DNA from: Armatimonadota bacterium
GTDB taxonomy: Bacteria; Sysuimicrobiota; Sysuimicrobiia; Sysuimicrobiales; Humicultoraceae
Direction: 5' to 3'
NCBI GenBank assembly: GCA_031459715.1
Contig: JAVKIA010000013.1
Span: 1 to 64,000, forward strand
Length of the DNA: 64,000 nt
Positions 35,327-44,333 of the stretch are shown one piece after another. Position numbers and translations under genes: made by a program. Each line of letters opens with the position of its first letter. Within the stretch, counting starts at the first letter, position 1. The notes beneath the pieces are model-generated. The model saw only the letters and a program-made list of their open reading frames with translations. It was not told where the DNA came from and searched no databases.

Positions 35327-36336
35327 TCAGCAGCGAGGGGCGGGTGGCCCTCTACCTGCAGGACAAGCACCCCATCCGCGACGGGATGGAGTACGTGCGC
35401 TACGCGGAGCGGCGAGGCTTCGAGGCCGTCTGGCAGGCGGAGAGCCGGCTGGTGCGCGAGGCCACCATCCCCCTGGCGGCCTTCGCCGCGGTGACCGAGC
35501 GGATCAAGGTGGGCAGCGGGGTGATCAACCTCTGGACGCGCAACGTCGCCCTGATGGCAGCCACCTTCGTCACCCTGGACGACCTGGCCCCGGGGCGGGT
35601 GATGCTGGGCATTGGCGCCTGGTGGGAGCCGCTGGCCTCCAAGGTGGGGGTAGACCGGCGGCGGCCTCTGCAGGCCATGCGCGAGGTGGTGGAGGTGGTG
35701 CGCCGGCTGATGCGCATGGAGCGGGTGACCTTCCACGGCGAGTTCGTCCACGTCAGCGACATCGAGATCGACATCGTGCACGGGAACCGCGCCCCGCGGC
35801 AGATCCCCATCTACATCGGGGCCACGGGGATGAAGATGATGGAGCTGGCCGGGGAGATCGCCGATGGCGTGCTGTTGAACTACCTGGTCAGCCCCGCGTA
35901 CAACGCCCAGGCCCTGGTCGCCCTGGCTGCCGGCGCCGCCCGCGCCCGGCGGCGGGTGGAGGAGATCGACCGGCCGCAGCTGGTGGTCTGCTCCCTGGAC
36001 CCCAACCGCGAGGCCGCCCTGGACCGGGCGCGGGAGCTGGTCACCCAGTACCTGGGGCAGCAGCCGCACATCATGAAGGCCAGCGGGGTGGACGAAGCGC
36101 TGCTGGAAGAGATCGGCAGGGTGCTCACCTGGCCGGCGGGCCCGGAGGAGATCCGCAGGGCCATGCGGCTTGTGCCCGACGAGGTGGTGCAGATGATCAC
36201 CGCCTCGGGCACTCCGGAGGAGTGCCGGGCCAAGGTCCGGGAGTACGTGGCCGCAGGGTGCACCTGCCCCATCCTCTACCCGCTGGGCGACGACGTCTGG
36301 GCCATGATCGACGCCTTCGCCGGCGGACAGTTCTAA
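35323..36336 (+). CDS. LLM-class flavin (F420 or FMN)-dependent oxidoreductase
   Basis: A 337-residue luciferase-like TIM-barrel enzyme. Family segments include [80 protein letters not shown] and the C-terminal [19 protein letters not shown]. These resemble methylenetetrahydromethanopterin-reductase-like proteins, many of which use F420. It is translationally coupled to ssnA, so it probably works on an intermediate of the same pathway, perhaps reducing or oxygenating a purine-derived ring. No F420 synthesis gene is in the window, so the cofactor is open. Confidence 0.87.
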   Translation: MISSEGRVALYLQDKHPIRDGMEYVRYAERRGFEAVWQAESRLVREATIPLAAFAAVTERIKVGSGVINLWTRNVALMAATFVTLDDLAPGRVMLGIGAWWEPLASKVGVDRRRPLQAMREVVEVVRRLMRMERVTFHGEFVHVSDIEIDIVHGNRAPRQIPIYIGATGMKMMELAGEIADGVLLNYLVSPAYNAQALVALAAGAARARRRVEEIDRPQLVVCSLDPNREAALDRARELVTQYLGQQPHIMKASGVDEALLEEIGRVLTWPAGPEEIRRAMRLVPDEVVQMITASGTPEECRAKVREYVAAGCTCPILYPLGDDVWAMIDAFAGGQF

Positions 36337-36353
36337 GCTGCACACGGACGCAC

Positions 36354-37115
36354 GTGGGAGTGATTGACGACCTCCTGGCCGGGCTGCCCGAGGGGGTCCT
36401 GGAGGATGTCCTGGTGGCGGCCTTCTGGACGGCGGTGGTGGCGAGAAGCGGCGGGCGCAGGCGGTGCGGCCTGGCCTCCACGCCGCACGAGGACGACCAC
36501 CACTACGGGCGGGGACCGGCCATCCGGGATGCGGGCGCCCTGGCCGAGCGCAGCCCCCGGGAGCTGGCCGGGCTGGCCCGATCGGCGAGTCCCATGGAGG
36601 CGGCGGTGGGGATGGCCGCCATCAACGCCCTGCTGCCGCCCTCCGAGCAGTGGTGGGAGCCGCTGAATGCCGAGGAGATTATCGCCGCGCAGGGAGCGGG
36701 AAATCGCGTGGTCCTGGTGGGCCACTTCCCCTTTGTCCCGCGGCTGAAGGAGCGCGTGGGCGCGCTGTGGGTCCTGGAGCAGCACCCGCGGGAGGAGGAC
36801 CTGCCTGTGGCGGCCGCCCCGGAGATCATCCCGCAGGCCGACGTCCTGGCCCTCAGCGGGACCACGCTGATCAACCACACTTTTGAGGGGCTGGTGGCGC
36901 TGCGCCGCCCGGGCGCGCTGGTGGTGGTCCTGGGCCCGAGCACGCCGCTGTCACCGGTGCTGTTCGCCCACGGGGTGGACGTCATCTCGGGTGCCTCCGT
37001 GGAGAACGTGGACGCGGTGGTGCGGGTCGTCCGCCAGGGGGGCAACTTCCTCCAGATCCGACCCCACGGCGTGCGGCTGGTGACCATGCGGAAACCCTCA
37101 CTAGCCCTGCAGTGA
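36354..37115 (+). CDS. DUF4213/DUF364 family protein
   Basis: A 253-residue protein of the DUF364 family, which has an enolase-like N-terminal piece and a Rossmann-like C-terminal domain suggested to bind metal or chelates. AAINALLPP, VLVGHFPFVPRLKE, LSGTTLINHTFEGLVALRR and VVLGPSTPLSPVLFAHGVDVISG are typical. Start is uncertain between GTG 36354 and GTG 36360. It is the last gene of the plus-strand island and converges on the kinase gene with a 4-base gap. A role in molybdenum or iron delivery to the dehydrogenase is possible but is guesswork. Confidence 0.8.
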   Translation: MGVIDDLLAGLPEGVLEDVLVAAFWTAVVARSGGRRRCGLASTPHEDDHHYGRGPAIRDAGALAERSPRELAGLARSASPMEAAVGMAAINALLPPSEQWWEPLNAEEIIAAQGAGNRVVLVGHFPFVPRLKERVGALWVLEQHPREEDLPVAAAPEIIPQADVLALSGTTLINHTFEGLVALRRPGALVVVLGPSTPLSPVLFAHGVDVISGASVENVDAVVRVVRQGGNFLQIRPHGVRLVTMRKPSLALQ

Positions 37116-37119
37116 GGAG

Positions 37120-38058
37120 CTACTGCGGCAGGGTCTCCAGGAATGCGTCAAGCTCAGCACGCCAGGGGAATGACACCTGGGTTCCCACCCGCGTCACCGA
37201 GATGGCGGCCGCCGCATTGGCCAGATGCACCCCCCGCCGTAGCGGCGCTCCCTGAGCCAGAAAATACGCCAGGGTGCCGATGAAGGCATCGCCCGCGCCC
37301 GTGGAATCCACGGCCTTGACGGGAATTGCAGGCGCCAGCGTGACGCCGGCCGGATCTGCCACCAGGGCGCCTCGCTCCCCCAGCGTGATGATTGCAGCCC
37401 CAGCACCGGTAGCCAGCAGTTGCCGGGCGGCACTCTCGGCGTGGGGAAGGTCCCGGATGGGGAGGCCCGTAATGGCCTCGGCCTCTGTCTCGTTGGGGGC
37501 GATCACGTCACTCAGCCTGACCAGTTCCTGGGGAAGAGGTTGTCCCGGCGCGGGATTGAATATGGTCAGCGCTCGTCCGTCCTGCTTGGCCAGCCGCAGT
37601 GCCTCGGCGGTCACCTCCAGCGGCACCTCGAGTTGGCAGACGACCACATCCGCCCTGGTAATGGCCTCTCGGGCCCGGTGGACATCCTCGGGGGTGAGGC
37701 CGAAGTTGGCGCCGGGGACGATTACGATCATATTGCGCCCCTCGTCGTCGACGAAAATGGGGGCCACGCCGGAGAAGCGTTGTTCATCCCACAGCACGTA
37801 TGTGGTGTCGATGCCCTGCTGCTGGTAGTTCCTGAAGATGTATTCCCCGAACATATCCCGGCCGAGCTTGGTAATCATCGTTACCCTGGCCCCGAGCTTG
37901 CGGGCCATCACCGCCTGATTGGCGCCCTTCCCTCCGCAGCCCAGGTGGAAGAACCGGCCGATCAGGGTCTCTCCCAGCTTGGGTAACCGGGGCACCTTCG
38001 TCAACAGGTCCATATTGGAAGCCCCAAGCACACAGACCCACGGCTCCGTGGCCTGCAT
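37120..38058 (-). CDS. PfkB-family sugar kinase, ribokinase-like
   Basis: A 312-residue cytoplasmic kinase. Signature 1 is GCGGKGANQAVMARKLG, signature 2 is DSTGAGDAFIG with the catalytic Asp, and NPAPG plus PNETEAEAITG are ribokinase marks. ATG 38058 follows GAGGTGA, which decides against a longer frame from 38133. It lies 5 bases after the DUF89 gene and the two form an operon. In the setting of purine catabolism it could phosphorylate ribose or a nucleoside, but the sugar is not proven. Base composition is somewhat lower in GC than the purine genes. Confidence 0.88.
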   Translation of the reverse strand: MQATEPWVCVLGASNMDLLTKVPRLPKLGETLIGRFFHLGCGGKGANQAVMARKLGARVTMITKLGRDMFGEYIFRNYQQQGIDTTYVLWDEQRFSGVAPIFVDDEGRNMIVIVPGANFGLTPEDVHRAREAITRADVVVCQLEVPLEVTAEALRLAKQDGRALTIFNPAPGQPLPQELVRLSDVIAPNETEAEAITGLPIRDLPHAESAARQLLATGAGAAIITLGERGALVADPAGVTLAPAIPVKAVDSTGAGDAFIGTLAYFLAQGAPLRRGVHLANAAAAISVTRVGTQVSFPWRAELDAFLETLPQ

Positions 38059-38063
38059 GGATT

Positions 38064-39299
38064 TCACCTCACGAGTATTGTCTGCGGGTATCCACCGGTC
38101 TGGATCGCCCCCCACCGGCCGTCGATGAGCCACAACGGGTCCATGCTCTGCTGGACTTCCGCTTGGCCTTCCCGCAGCCCGGTGATCAATTCCGATTTCA
38201 ATGTCCTCAGGGTCACGAATGCCGTGGGGAAGTAGGAGGTGGCGTGTCGGAACGATGCGGTGGGAGGCCAGTGGGCATCCCCCAGCAGCCGGCGGTAGTT
38301 CAGATCGCCCTTCAGGATGGCGAGATCTGCGCCGGCGAGTTCCTGGCGGAGATCCGCAGGCAGCTGGAAATAGAACAGGCAGCTGGTGTAAAACCAGTGC
38401 GTCTGCAGTGTCAGGCGGCCGGCACGCAGGTGGGCGACGATGCGGTCGTGCAGTCCCTGGGCTGCGTCACCGGCCGGGGGCAGGGCCGCCAGCGCGGCAT
38501 GCAGGTCGGCCGGGGTAGCGTCAGAGACGAAGAAGGGGTGCATCTTGAGGTGCAGGACCACGGTGCGGGCCAGGCCCCCCGCCAGCAGGAAATCTGCCAG
38601 GGCCACATCCATGAGTAGTTCCGTGCCGGCATTGTCGACGAGGATGGCGACGCGCTGTAATTGCTGTGACGCCAAACGCTCCCACACCCACGCAGACTCA
38701 TCGACGATCAGCCTGGCCTGGTCGTGCCTGACTCCAACTTCGCGCCCGCAGGCCACCGTCGCGGGGAAACTCAGGTCCATGCGGTTTCCCCACAAACTGG
38801 CATGGAGCAGTCGCCAGAAGCGTTGAAGCGTATCATCAGGGAGCTCCCGGCACAGCGAGTCTACCAGTCGGGGAGCCCGCTCCAGCTCCAGTTCAGCTCG
38901 TTTCATCACCGCAAAGGGGTCAAACGCATACCAGGGGCCAGGCTGGAAATAGCGGGTGGCCTCCAGCACGCGACGGTAGAAGAACGCCTCTGCCCAATAC
39001 CAGGGAACCTCAAACCAGCTTCGCCTCAGGTACGGTTGTGATACCGTGTCCCAGAACGCCCTATCCCGCGCTCGCTCCCCCAGGGAGCGGATGACGCTGC
39101 CTGCAATTTCGTTGCCCAGCTCCTCCAGCGCCCTCCTGATCTCCGGCGGAAACGGATTCAGCTCCATGACCTGCTGGATGATGTTCGGCACTCGCACCCT
39201 GAACGTATACTGTGCGAAGGAGTTGGGCTCAGAGGTCAGGATGGGAGGCGGAAGGAGGTGCGGGTCGATAGCCGGGGCCGGGATGTCGGACACGCTCAC
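38064..39299 (-). CDS. DUF89 / ARMT1-like metal-dependent phosphatase
   Basis: A 411-residue protein of the DUF89 family. The metal and phosphate site is recognisable in VAILVDNAGTELLMDVALADFLL and ADLAILKGDLNYRRLLGD, with VLHLKMHPFFVSDAT between. Family members are damage-control phosphatases that hydrolyse sugar phosphates such as fructose-1-phosphate. Here it is the first gene of a two-gene operon with a PfkB kinase, a pairing that suggests clean-up of an unwanted phosphorylated product made by the kinase. The start is a GTG at 39299 with a weak ribosome site. Confidence 0.82.
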   Translation of the reverse strand: MSVSDIPAPAIDPHLLPPPILTSEPNSFAQYTFRVRVPNIIQQVMELNPFPPEIRRALEELGNEIAGSVIRSLGERARDRAFWDTVSQPYLRRSWFEVPWYWAEAFFYRRVLEATRYFQPGPWYAFDPFAVMKRAELELERAPRLVDSLCRELPDDTLQRFWRLLHASLWGNRMDLSFPATVACGREVGVRHDQARLIVDESAWVWERLASQQLQRVAILVDNAGTELLMDVALADFLLAGGLARTVVLHLKMHPFFVSDATPADLHAALAALPPAGDAAQGLHDRIVAHLRAGRLTLQTHWFYTSCLFYFQLPADLRQELAGADLAILKGDLNYRRLLGDAHWPPTASFRHATSYFPTAFVTLRTLKSELITGLREGQAEVQQSMDPLWLIDGRWGAIQTGGYPQTILVR

Positions 39300-39347
39300 G
39301 TCACTGCGCCCCCGGGTGCAGCGGCGACCTGCCGGCTGTCCTCAGGG

Positions 39348-40118
39348 TCACAGGGCCTGCCCGCGGTAGGCCCAGCCGGTGAGCTGCCGCTCGATGACGG
39401 CGAAAAGGACGAACAGCGCCACCCCCATCGCTGCCACCACCACCAGACCGGCGAAGACCAGGGGCACCTCGAAGCGGGAGCTGGCGGCGATCATCAGGTA
39501 GCCGATCCCCCGGTTGGCCGCCACCGTCTCCGAGATCACCGCGCCCACGAAGGCCAGGGTCGCCGCCACCTTCAGTGAGGCGAAGAAGTAGGGGAGGGAG
39601 CGGGGGATGCCGATCTTCAAGAAGATCTCCCGCTTGCTCGCTCCCAGCGACCGCAGCACGTCCTGCAGCTCAGGTTCCAGGGTGGCCAGGCCCGTGGCCA
39701 CGTTGACGACGATGGGAAAGAAGGAGATGAGGAACGCCGTGAGGATGGCCGGGATGGTGCCGATGCCGAACCAGATGACCAGCACCGGGACGATGGCTAC
39801 CTTAGGGATGCTGTTGAAGGCGACCAGCAGGGGGTAGAGCGCGCGGTAGACCAGGGTGGAATAGCCGATGGCCAGCCCCAGCCCCATCCCCCCGGCCAGC
39901 GCCAGCCCGAAACCCACCAGCGTGGTGTAGAGGGTCTGTGCCGCGTTGAACCAGATGGCCTCCTGCCACTTCAGGTACGCGGTCCACACAGCGGTCGGCC
40001 CGGGCAGGATGAAGACCGGGATGCGCAATAGAGTCACCAGCCCCTCCCAGAGGACAAAGGCCCCCAGGATCACCAGCCCCGGCGGCACCCACTCCCGCCA
40101 GCGCAGCCGGCGCATCAA
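39348..40118 (-). CDS. ABC transporter permease (SsuC/ThiX type)
   Basis: A 256-residue inner-membrane permease with six helices. The EAA loop is LQDVLRSLGASKREIFLKIGIPRSLPYF, and the early VFILPGPTAVW and SIPKVAIVPVLVIWFGIG are usual in NitT/TauT importers. Its start overlaps the ATPase stop. It is the last gene of the minus-strand operon SBP-ATPase-permease. Confidence 0.92.
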   Translation of the reverse strand: MMRRLRWREWVPPGLVILGAFVLWEGLVTLLRIPVFILPGPTAVWTAYLKWQEAIWFNAAQTLYTTLVGFGLALAGGMGLGLAIGYSTLVYRALYPLLVAFNSIPKVAIVPVLVIWFGIGTIPAILTAFLISFFPIVVNVATGLATLEPELQDVLRSLGASKREIFLKIGIPRSLPYFFASLKVAATLAFVGAVISETVAANRGIGYLMIAASSRFEVPLVFAGLVVVAAMGVALFVLFAVIERQLTGWAYRGQAL

Positions 40119-40939
40119 CGTCCTCCCCCCTCGCCGATGTGTCGGCGGACGGCGTGGTAGGTCTCGGTGAATGCCGGGGTGAACGTGTCCTCCAGGGAGC
40201 GCGGTCGACCCAGGGGTACGGCGGTCTCGTAGACCAACCGGCCGGGGCGGGGGCTCATCACGTAGACCACGTCCGCCAGGAAGATGGCTTCACGCAGGTC
40301 GTGCGTCACCAGGAAGACGGTGAACCGTCGCTCCAGCCACAGCCCCTGCAGTACCAGCCACAGCTCCTCGCGGGTGAAGGCGTCCAGGGCGCCGAAGGGC
40401 TCATCCAGCAGGAGCAGCTCCGGCTGGTGGATGAGGGCGCGGCACAGGCTCACCCGCTGCTGCTGCCCGCCCGACATCTCCCAGGGGTGGCGCTGGCCGA
40501 ACCCGTCCATGCCCACCGAGGCCAGCAGCATCCGGGCCCGCTCTGCGTACTCCGCCCGGTGCTGCCGGAAGCGCCGCTTGTGGGGTTCAACGATTTCCAG
40601 CGGTAGCAGCACGTTGTCCAAGGTGCGCCGCCAGGGCAGGAGGATGGGGTTCTGAAAGGCCATCCCCACGTTCTTCTGCGGCCCGCGCACCGGCACGCCG
40701 CCCACCCAGACCTCTCCGCGGGTGGGGCGGAGCAGCCCGGCCAGCAGTTTCAGCAGCGTGGTCTTCCCGCACCCGCTGGGCCCGGTGACGGCGACGAAGG
40801 CGCCCCGGGGGACGCCCAGAGTCACATCTTCCACCGCGGCGATGGTCTGCCCCTCGTGCTGGTAACTGGCGCTGACGTGCTCCAGGCGCACGAAGAACCC
40901 GGTCACCGCGGTGACAGTCACGCGTTGATGCGTCTGCAC
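40115..40939 (-). CDS. ABC transporter ATPase (SsuB/ThiZ type)
   Basis: A 274-residue ATPase: Walker A GPSGCGKTT, Q-loop FQNPILLPWR, signature MSGGQQQRVSLCRAL, Walker B LLLLDEPFGALD and the switch His in VTHDLREA. It powers the NMT1-type importer encoded by its neighbours. The GTG at 40939 has AAGGCGAG 4 bases upstream; the longer frame from 41113 overlaps the binding-protein gene and is rejected. Confidence 0.94.
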   Translation of the reverse strand: MQTHQRVTVTAVTGFFVRLEHVSASYQHEGQTIAAVEDVTLGVPRGAFVAVTGPSGCGKTTLLKLLAGLLRPTRGEVWVGGVPVRGPQKNVGMAFQNPILLPWRRTLDNVLLPLEIVEPHKRRFRQHRAEYAERARMLLASVGMDGFGQRHPWEMSGGQQQRVSLCRALIHQPELLLLDEPFGALDAFTREELWLVLQGLWLERRFTVFLVTHDLREAIFLADVVYVMSPRPGRLVYETAVPLGRPRSLEDTFTPAFTETYHAVRRHIGEGGGR

Positions 40940-41000
40940 ATCGCTCGCCTTGTCTCGGTCGGCGTGGGCGGAGAGGCCGGCGGCGTCTCCGCCCACGGAT

Positions 41001-42050
41001 TCACGGTCGCAGTGCGGGCAACATGCGGTCCTTCTTCGGCGGAAGGAACTTGCCGTTGAACACCTCGTACCACTTGGGTCTGGTCGGCAGGCCGAAGGCC
41101 TCGGCCACCGCATCGATGGCCCGGGCCAGCCGCTCGGTGCGCACCCCGCCGAAGCCGTCAGCGGCCACCTCCCGGGTGAGGACGTTAGTGCGCAACGCCA
41201 GCAGCAGGCGCTCCAGCTCCACGCTCTCGTTGACCAGGGGGTCGCGCTTCTTGATGGCAGCGATGGCCTCCTGCGGGTTGGTGACGGAGTCCTTCACCCC
41301 GGCGATGAAGGCACGCACGAACCCGCGCAGCGCTTCCGGCTCGCGGTCCGCCAGCGCCTTGGGCACCATGACCGCATTGCCGTACAGCGGCAGGCCGTAG
41401 TCGCTGTACAGGAAGGCGACGATGTCCTCGGGCCTGACGCCGGCGACCTTCAAGTTGATGAACGCCGTGAAGTAGAAGCCCGTGATGGCGTTAACGGTTC
41501 CGCGGATCAACGAGGGCTCACGCAGCGGAGCGTCCATGCTCACCCACTCCACGGACTCGGGGTGGATTCCCACCGCCCGGGCGAAGACCGGGAAGAGACG
41601 GCGCGGCGCGTCCCCCACCGGCGCGCCCAGCTTCTTGCCTACCAGGTCCTGCGGCGTGCGGATACCTTCCCGGCGCAGTGTGAGGATGGAAAAGGGTGGG
41701 GAATTGAGCAGGATGGCGATGGCCACCAGCTCCTTGCCGGGATTGCGGGCGTTGAACTCGATCATGGAGTTGATGTCCGCGTACCCAAGGTCGTAGGCTC
41801 CACCCGCGATCTTGGTCACCGCGTCCGCCGAGCCGAAGCCGCGGTCGACGGTCAGGGTGATCCCCTCCCGGGCGTAGTAGCCCTTCTCCAGGGCCACCAG
41901 GAAGGGGGCCTGCGGCCCCTGCATAAGCCAGTCCAGGGTGAACTTCCAGGTCACCGGCCTGCGCTGCGCCGGCGACGGGGCAGGCAGCAGCATTGCCACC
42001 AGCAGGATGGTGCACAGCGCCAGCATCGGCAGATTCCATCGCCCTCTCAT
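41001..42050 (-). CDS. NMT1/THI5-like ABC substrate-binding protein
   Basis: A 349-residue exported binding protein with signal peptide ending near PAPSPAQ. Fold type II segments include FTLDWLMQGPQAPFLVALEKGYY, GFGSADAVTKIAGGAYDLGYADINSM and LVGKKLGAPVGDAPRRLFPVFA, typical of NMT1/SsuA-like proteins that bind pyrimidines, thiamine precursors, sulfonates or purine-like compounds. Placed beside the purine island, a nucleobase or a related ring is the most likely ligand. It starts at ATG 42050 behind GGGAGGGGG and leads the minus-strand importer operon, divergent from the TetR operon. Confidence 0.9.
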   Translation of the reverse strand: MRGRWNLPMLALCTILLVAMLLPAPSPAQRRPVTWKFTLDWLMQGPQAPFLVALEKGYYAREGITLTVDRGFGSADAVTKIAGGAYDLGYADINSMIEFNARNPGKELVAIAILLNSPPFSILTLRREGIRTPQDLVGKKLGAPVGDAPRRLFPVFARAVGIHPESVEWVSMDAPLREPSLIRGTVNAITGFYFTAFINLKVAGVRPEDIVAFLYSDYGLPLYGNAVMVPKALADREPEALRGFVRAFIAGVKDSVTNPQEAIAAIKKRDPLVNESVELERLLLALRTNVLTREVAADGFGGVRTERLARAIDAVAEAFGLPTRPKWYEVFNGKFLPPKKDRMLPALRP

Positions 42051-42169
42051 GGGACCCCCTCCCGTTCGGGTGTGCTCTCGGTGGACACTGGAGTACTTCC
42101 CTGGCTGCCTGAGGGATTCCTTGAGGAGGAGGGGCCGTGCTGCCGCGGCCTCCGCGTCCTGCGGGCGGG

Positions 42170-42198
42170 TTGACAGCGGGGGCCGGGCCAGCTAGAGT
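42170..42198 (+). promoter_or_regulatory. promoter of the TetR efflux operon
   Basis: TTGACA (42170-42175, perfect -35) and TAGAGT (42193-42198, 4/6) are 17 bases apart. Transcription would start near 42205, just before the palindrome at 42208-42239. Confidence 0.8.
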
Positions 42199-42207
42199 AC
42201 GGCGGGA

Positions 42208-42239
42208 GGATAAATGAGTGAGCGCCCACTCATTTATCC
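42208..42239. promoter_or_regulatory. TetR-family operator palindrome
   Basis: GGATAAATGAGTG and CACTCATTTATCC are perfect 13-bp inverted arms around AGCGCC. The site covers the expected transcription start and lies 15 bases before the tetR start codon. ATGAGTG..CACTCAT cores are typical of TetR/AcrR operators, so autorepression of the efflux operon is expected. Confidence 0.85.
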
Positions 42240-42254
42240 CTTGGTTGGCTGGAG

Positions 42255-42968
42255 ATGCCCCGCGTCACCCCTGAGGCCAAGGCCCGCCTGGAGGAGGCCC
42301 GCCGCGCCCAGATCCTGGCAGCGGCGGCCCGCGTCTTTGCCCGCCGTGGCTACCACCGGGCCACCGTGGCTGAGGTCGCCCGGGCGGCGCGGCTCTCCGA
42401 GGGCAGCATCTACAACTATTTCCGGGGCAAGGAAGACCTCCTGGTGCACATCCCCACCCGTCTCATCCAGCCCATCCTCCTGCCACTGCTGCAGCGGGGG
42501 CCGGAACTGGGTGATGCGGACGACCTGGAGCGGCTCCTGCTGGCTTTTGCCTCCGGGATCGTGCGGGAGGTGCCGGCGCGGGCCCGCTTCCTCAAGGTGT
42601 TCCTCTCGGCGCTCCCCTCCCTCAGCCCTGCGGCCAGGAAGAAGTACATGGAGGTGCTGCCGATCTACGCGGCAGGCGTCCTGGAGGAGGTGTTCCGCCA
42701 GGGAGTACGCCGCGGCCTGCTGCGCCGCGACCTCAATCCGGTCATTGCCTCCCGGATCTTTCCCGGGATGCTCCTGGTCTTCGTGTTGATGCAGGAGGTG
42801 TTGCTGGAGCGCCGCCTGGTCCCCTACCCCTACGATGACATCGTCAGGGAGGCGGTACGGATCTTCCTGTATGGCGCCGCAGCCGCAGCGCCGGAGAGCA
42901 ATGGGCTGCACCCCCGCCCCGGAGGAACCGGGGGGCGGAGGGGAGCTGTGCGGAGAGGATCCCTGTAG
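42255..42968 (+). CDS. TetR/AcrR-family transcriptional repressor
   Basis: A 237-residue repressor. The N-terminal helix-turn-helix (about 15-60) is textbook: RRAQILAAAARVFARRGYHRATVAEVARAARLSEGSIYNYFRGKEDLL. The C-terminal ligand domain is about 150 residues, and a Gly/Pro/Arg-rich tail of about 25 residues may be disordered. It is the first gene of an operon with an HlyD adaptor, two ATPases and a permease and should repress that operon through the palindrome just upstream until a toxic ligand is bound. Confidence 0.94.
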   Translation: MPRVTPEAKARLEEARRAQILAAAARVFARRGYHRATVAEVARAARLSEGSIYNYFRGKEDLLVHIPTRLIQPILLPLLQRGPELGDADDLERLLLAFASGIVREVPARARFLKVFLSALPSLSPAARKKYMEVLPIYAAGVLEEVFRQGVRRGLLRRDLNPVIASRIFPGMLLVFVLMQEVLLERRLVPYPYDDIVREAVRIFLYGAAAAAPESNGLHPRPGGTGGRRGAVRRGSL

Positions 42969-43010
42969 AGCAGCCCTTTAGAGGAGCTGGCGAAGGGGAG
43001 CCCTGCGAAG

Positions 43011-44333
43011 ATGAGCCCTGCACACATGACTCCTGAGAGCCCGCGCCACTCGCCGGAGTGGATTCTGCGTCTCCTTCTGGTGCTGCTCCTGGCGGGAGGG
43101 GCCTGGGCGGGCGTTGTCTCCCTGCGCAATACCCGCGGGGAGAGTGATGTTCTCACCGCCTCCGGGACCGTTGAGGCCTCCCAGGTCAGCGTGGCCAGCA
43201 AGGTCCCCGGACGGATCCTCCGGCTGCACGCCGCCGAGGGGGAGACGGTGCGCGCCGGGGTGCCGCTGGTGACCATCGAGGGTCGCGAGCTGCAGGCGCA
43301 GCTGGCCCAGGCGCGGGCCGCCGTGGCCGCCTCCCGCGCCCGGCTGGCACTGGCCCAGGCGGCGGTGACGCTGCAGGAGCGGCTGCTGGAGGCGGCGGTG
43401 GCCCAGGCGGAGGCCACCCTGGAGGCCGCACGGACGCGGCTGCAGCAGGCGCGGGAGGCGCGGGACCTGACGGCGGCGCAGGTGGCCGAGGCGGTGCGTC
43501 AGGCGGAGGCGGCGCTGGCGGCGGCGCGCGCCAGCAGCGAGGTGGCCCGGGTCAGCCATGAGAAGGCCGCGAGGGATCTGGCCCGCCTGCAGGCCCTCTA
43601 CCGCGACGGCGCCGTCAGCGCGCAGCAGGTGGACGCGGCGCAGGCCGCCGTGGACACCGCCAGGGCCCAGGCAGTTGCGGCCCGGGAGGTCGTCCGCCAG
43701 GCGGAGGCGGCGCTGCAGCTGGCGCGGGCCAACCTGCGACAGGTAGAGATCCGCCAGCGTGATGTGGCCGCGGCGCAGGCGCAGGTGCGTCAGGCGGAGG
43801 CGGCCACGCGCTCCGCCCGTGCGGGGGAGGTGACGCTGAGCCAGCGCCGTGCCGATGTGGCCGCAGCGGCCGCCCAGGTGGCGCAGGCTGAGGCCGGTGT
43901 CCAGCTCCTCCTCAGCCAGCAGGAGAACCTCGTGCTGACCTCGCCCATCGACGGCGTGGTCGTGGCCAGGCACGCCAGGGAGGGGGAGGTAGTCGCCGCA
44001 GGGGCGCCCGTGCTCACCGTGGCGGACCTGGAGGAGGTCTGGGTGCGCCTGTTTGTCCCCCTGCCGCACCTGGGAAGGGTTGTTCTGGGGCAGCCGGTGG
44101 AGGTCAGGACTGATGCCTTGCCTCAGCGGACGTTCCACGGCAGCGTCACCGAGATCGCCCAGCAGGCGGAGTTCACCCCGAAGAACGTGCAGACTCAGGA
44201 GGAGCGGGTCAAGCTGGTCTTTGCGGTCAAGGTAACCATCCCCAATCCTGACCATCTGCTCAAACCGGGGATGCCGGCCGACGCCACCATCCGCCTCGCC
44301 CCCCGCCGGGAGCCCGCGCAGGGCCGGCGATGA
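43011..44333 (+). CDS. HlyD/YbhG-type efflux adaptor (membrane fusion protein)
   Basis: A 440-residue adaptor with one N-terminal transmembrane helix (ILRLLLVLLLAGGAWAGVV), a lipoyl half (SKVPGRILRLHAAEGETVRAG), then a very long Ala/Gln-rich coiled coil (about 95-300), the second lipoyl half (LTSPIDGVVVARHAREGEVVAAG) and beta-barrel. The hairpin is unusually long (about 200 residues). It connects the permease to the outer envelope layers or substrate. ATG 43011 is 42 bases after tetR; its stop overlaps the first ATPase start. Confidence 0.92.
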   Translation: MSPAHMTPESPRHSPEWILRLLLVLLLAGGAWAGVVSLRNTRGESDVLTASGTVEASQVSVASKVPGRILRLHAAEGETVRAGVPLVTIEGRELQAQLAQARAAVAASRARLALAQAAVTLQERLLEAAVAQAEATLEAARTRLQQAREARDLTAAQVAEAVRQAEAALAAARASSEVARVSHEKAARDLARLQALYRDGAVSAQQVDAAQAAVDTARAQAVAAREVVRQAEAALQLARANLRQVEIRQRDVAAAQAQVRQAEAATRSARAGEVTLSQRRADVAAAAAQVAQAEAGVQLLLSQQENLVLTSPIDGVVVARHAREGEVVAAGAPVLTVADLEEVWVRLFVPLPHLGRVVLGQPVEVRTDALPQRTFHGSVTEIAQQAEFTPKNVQTQEERVKLVFAVKVTIPNPDHLLKPGMPADATIRLAPRREPAQGRR

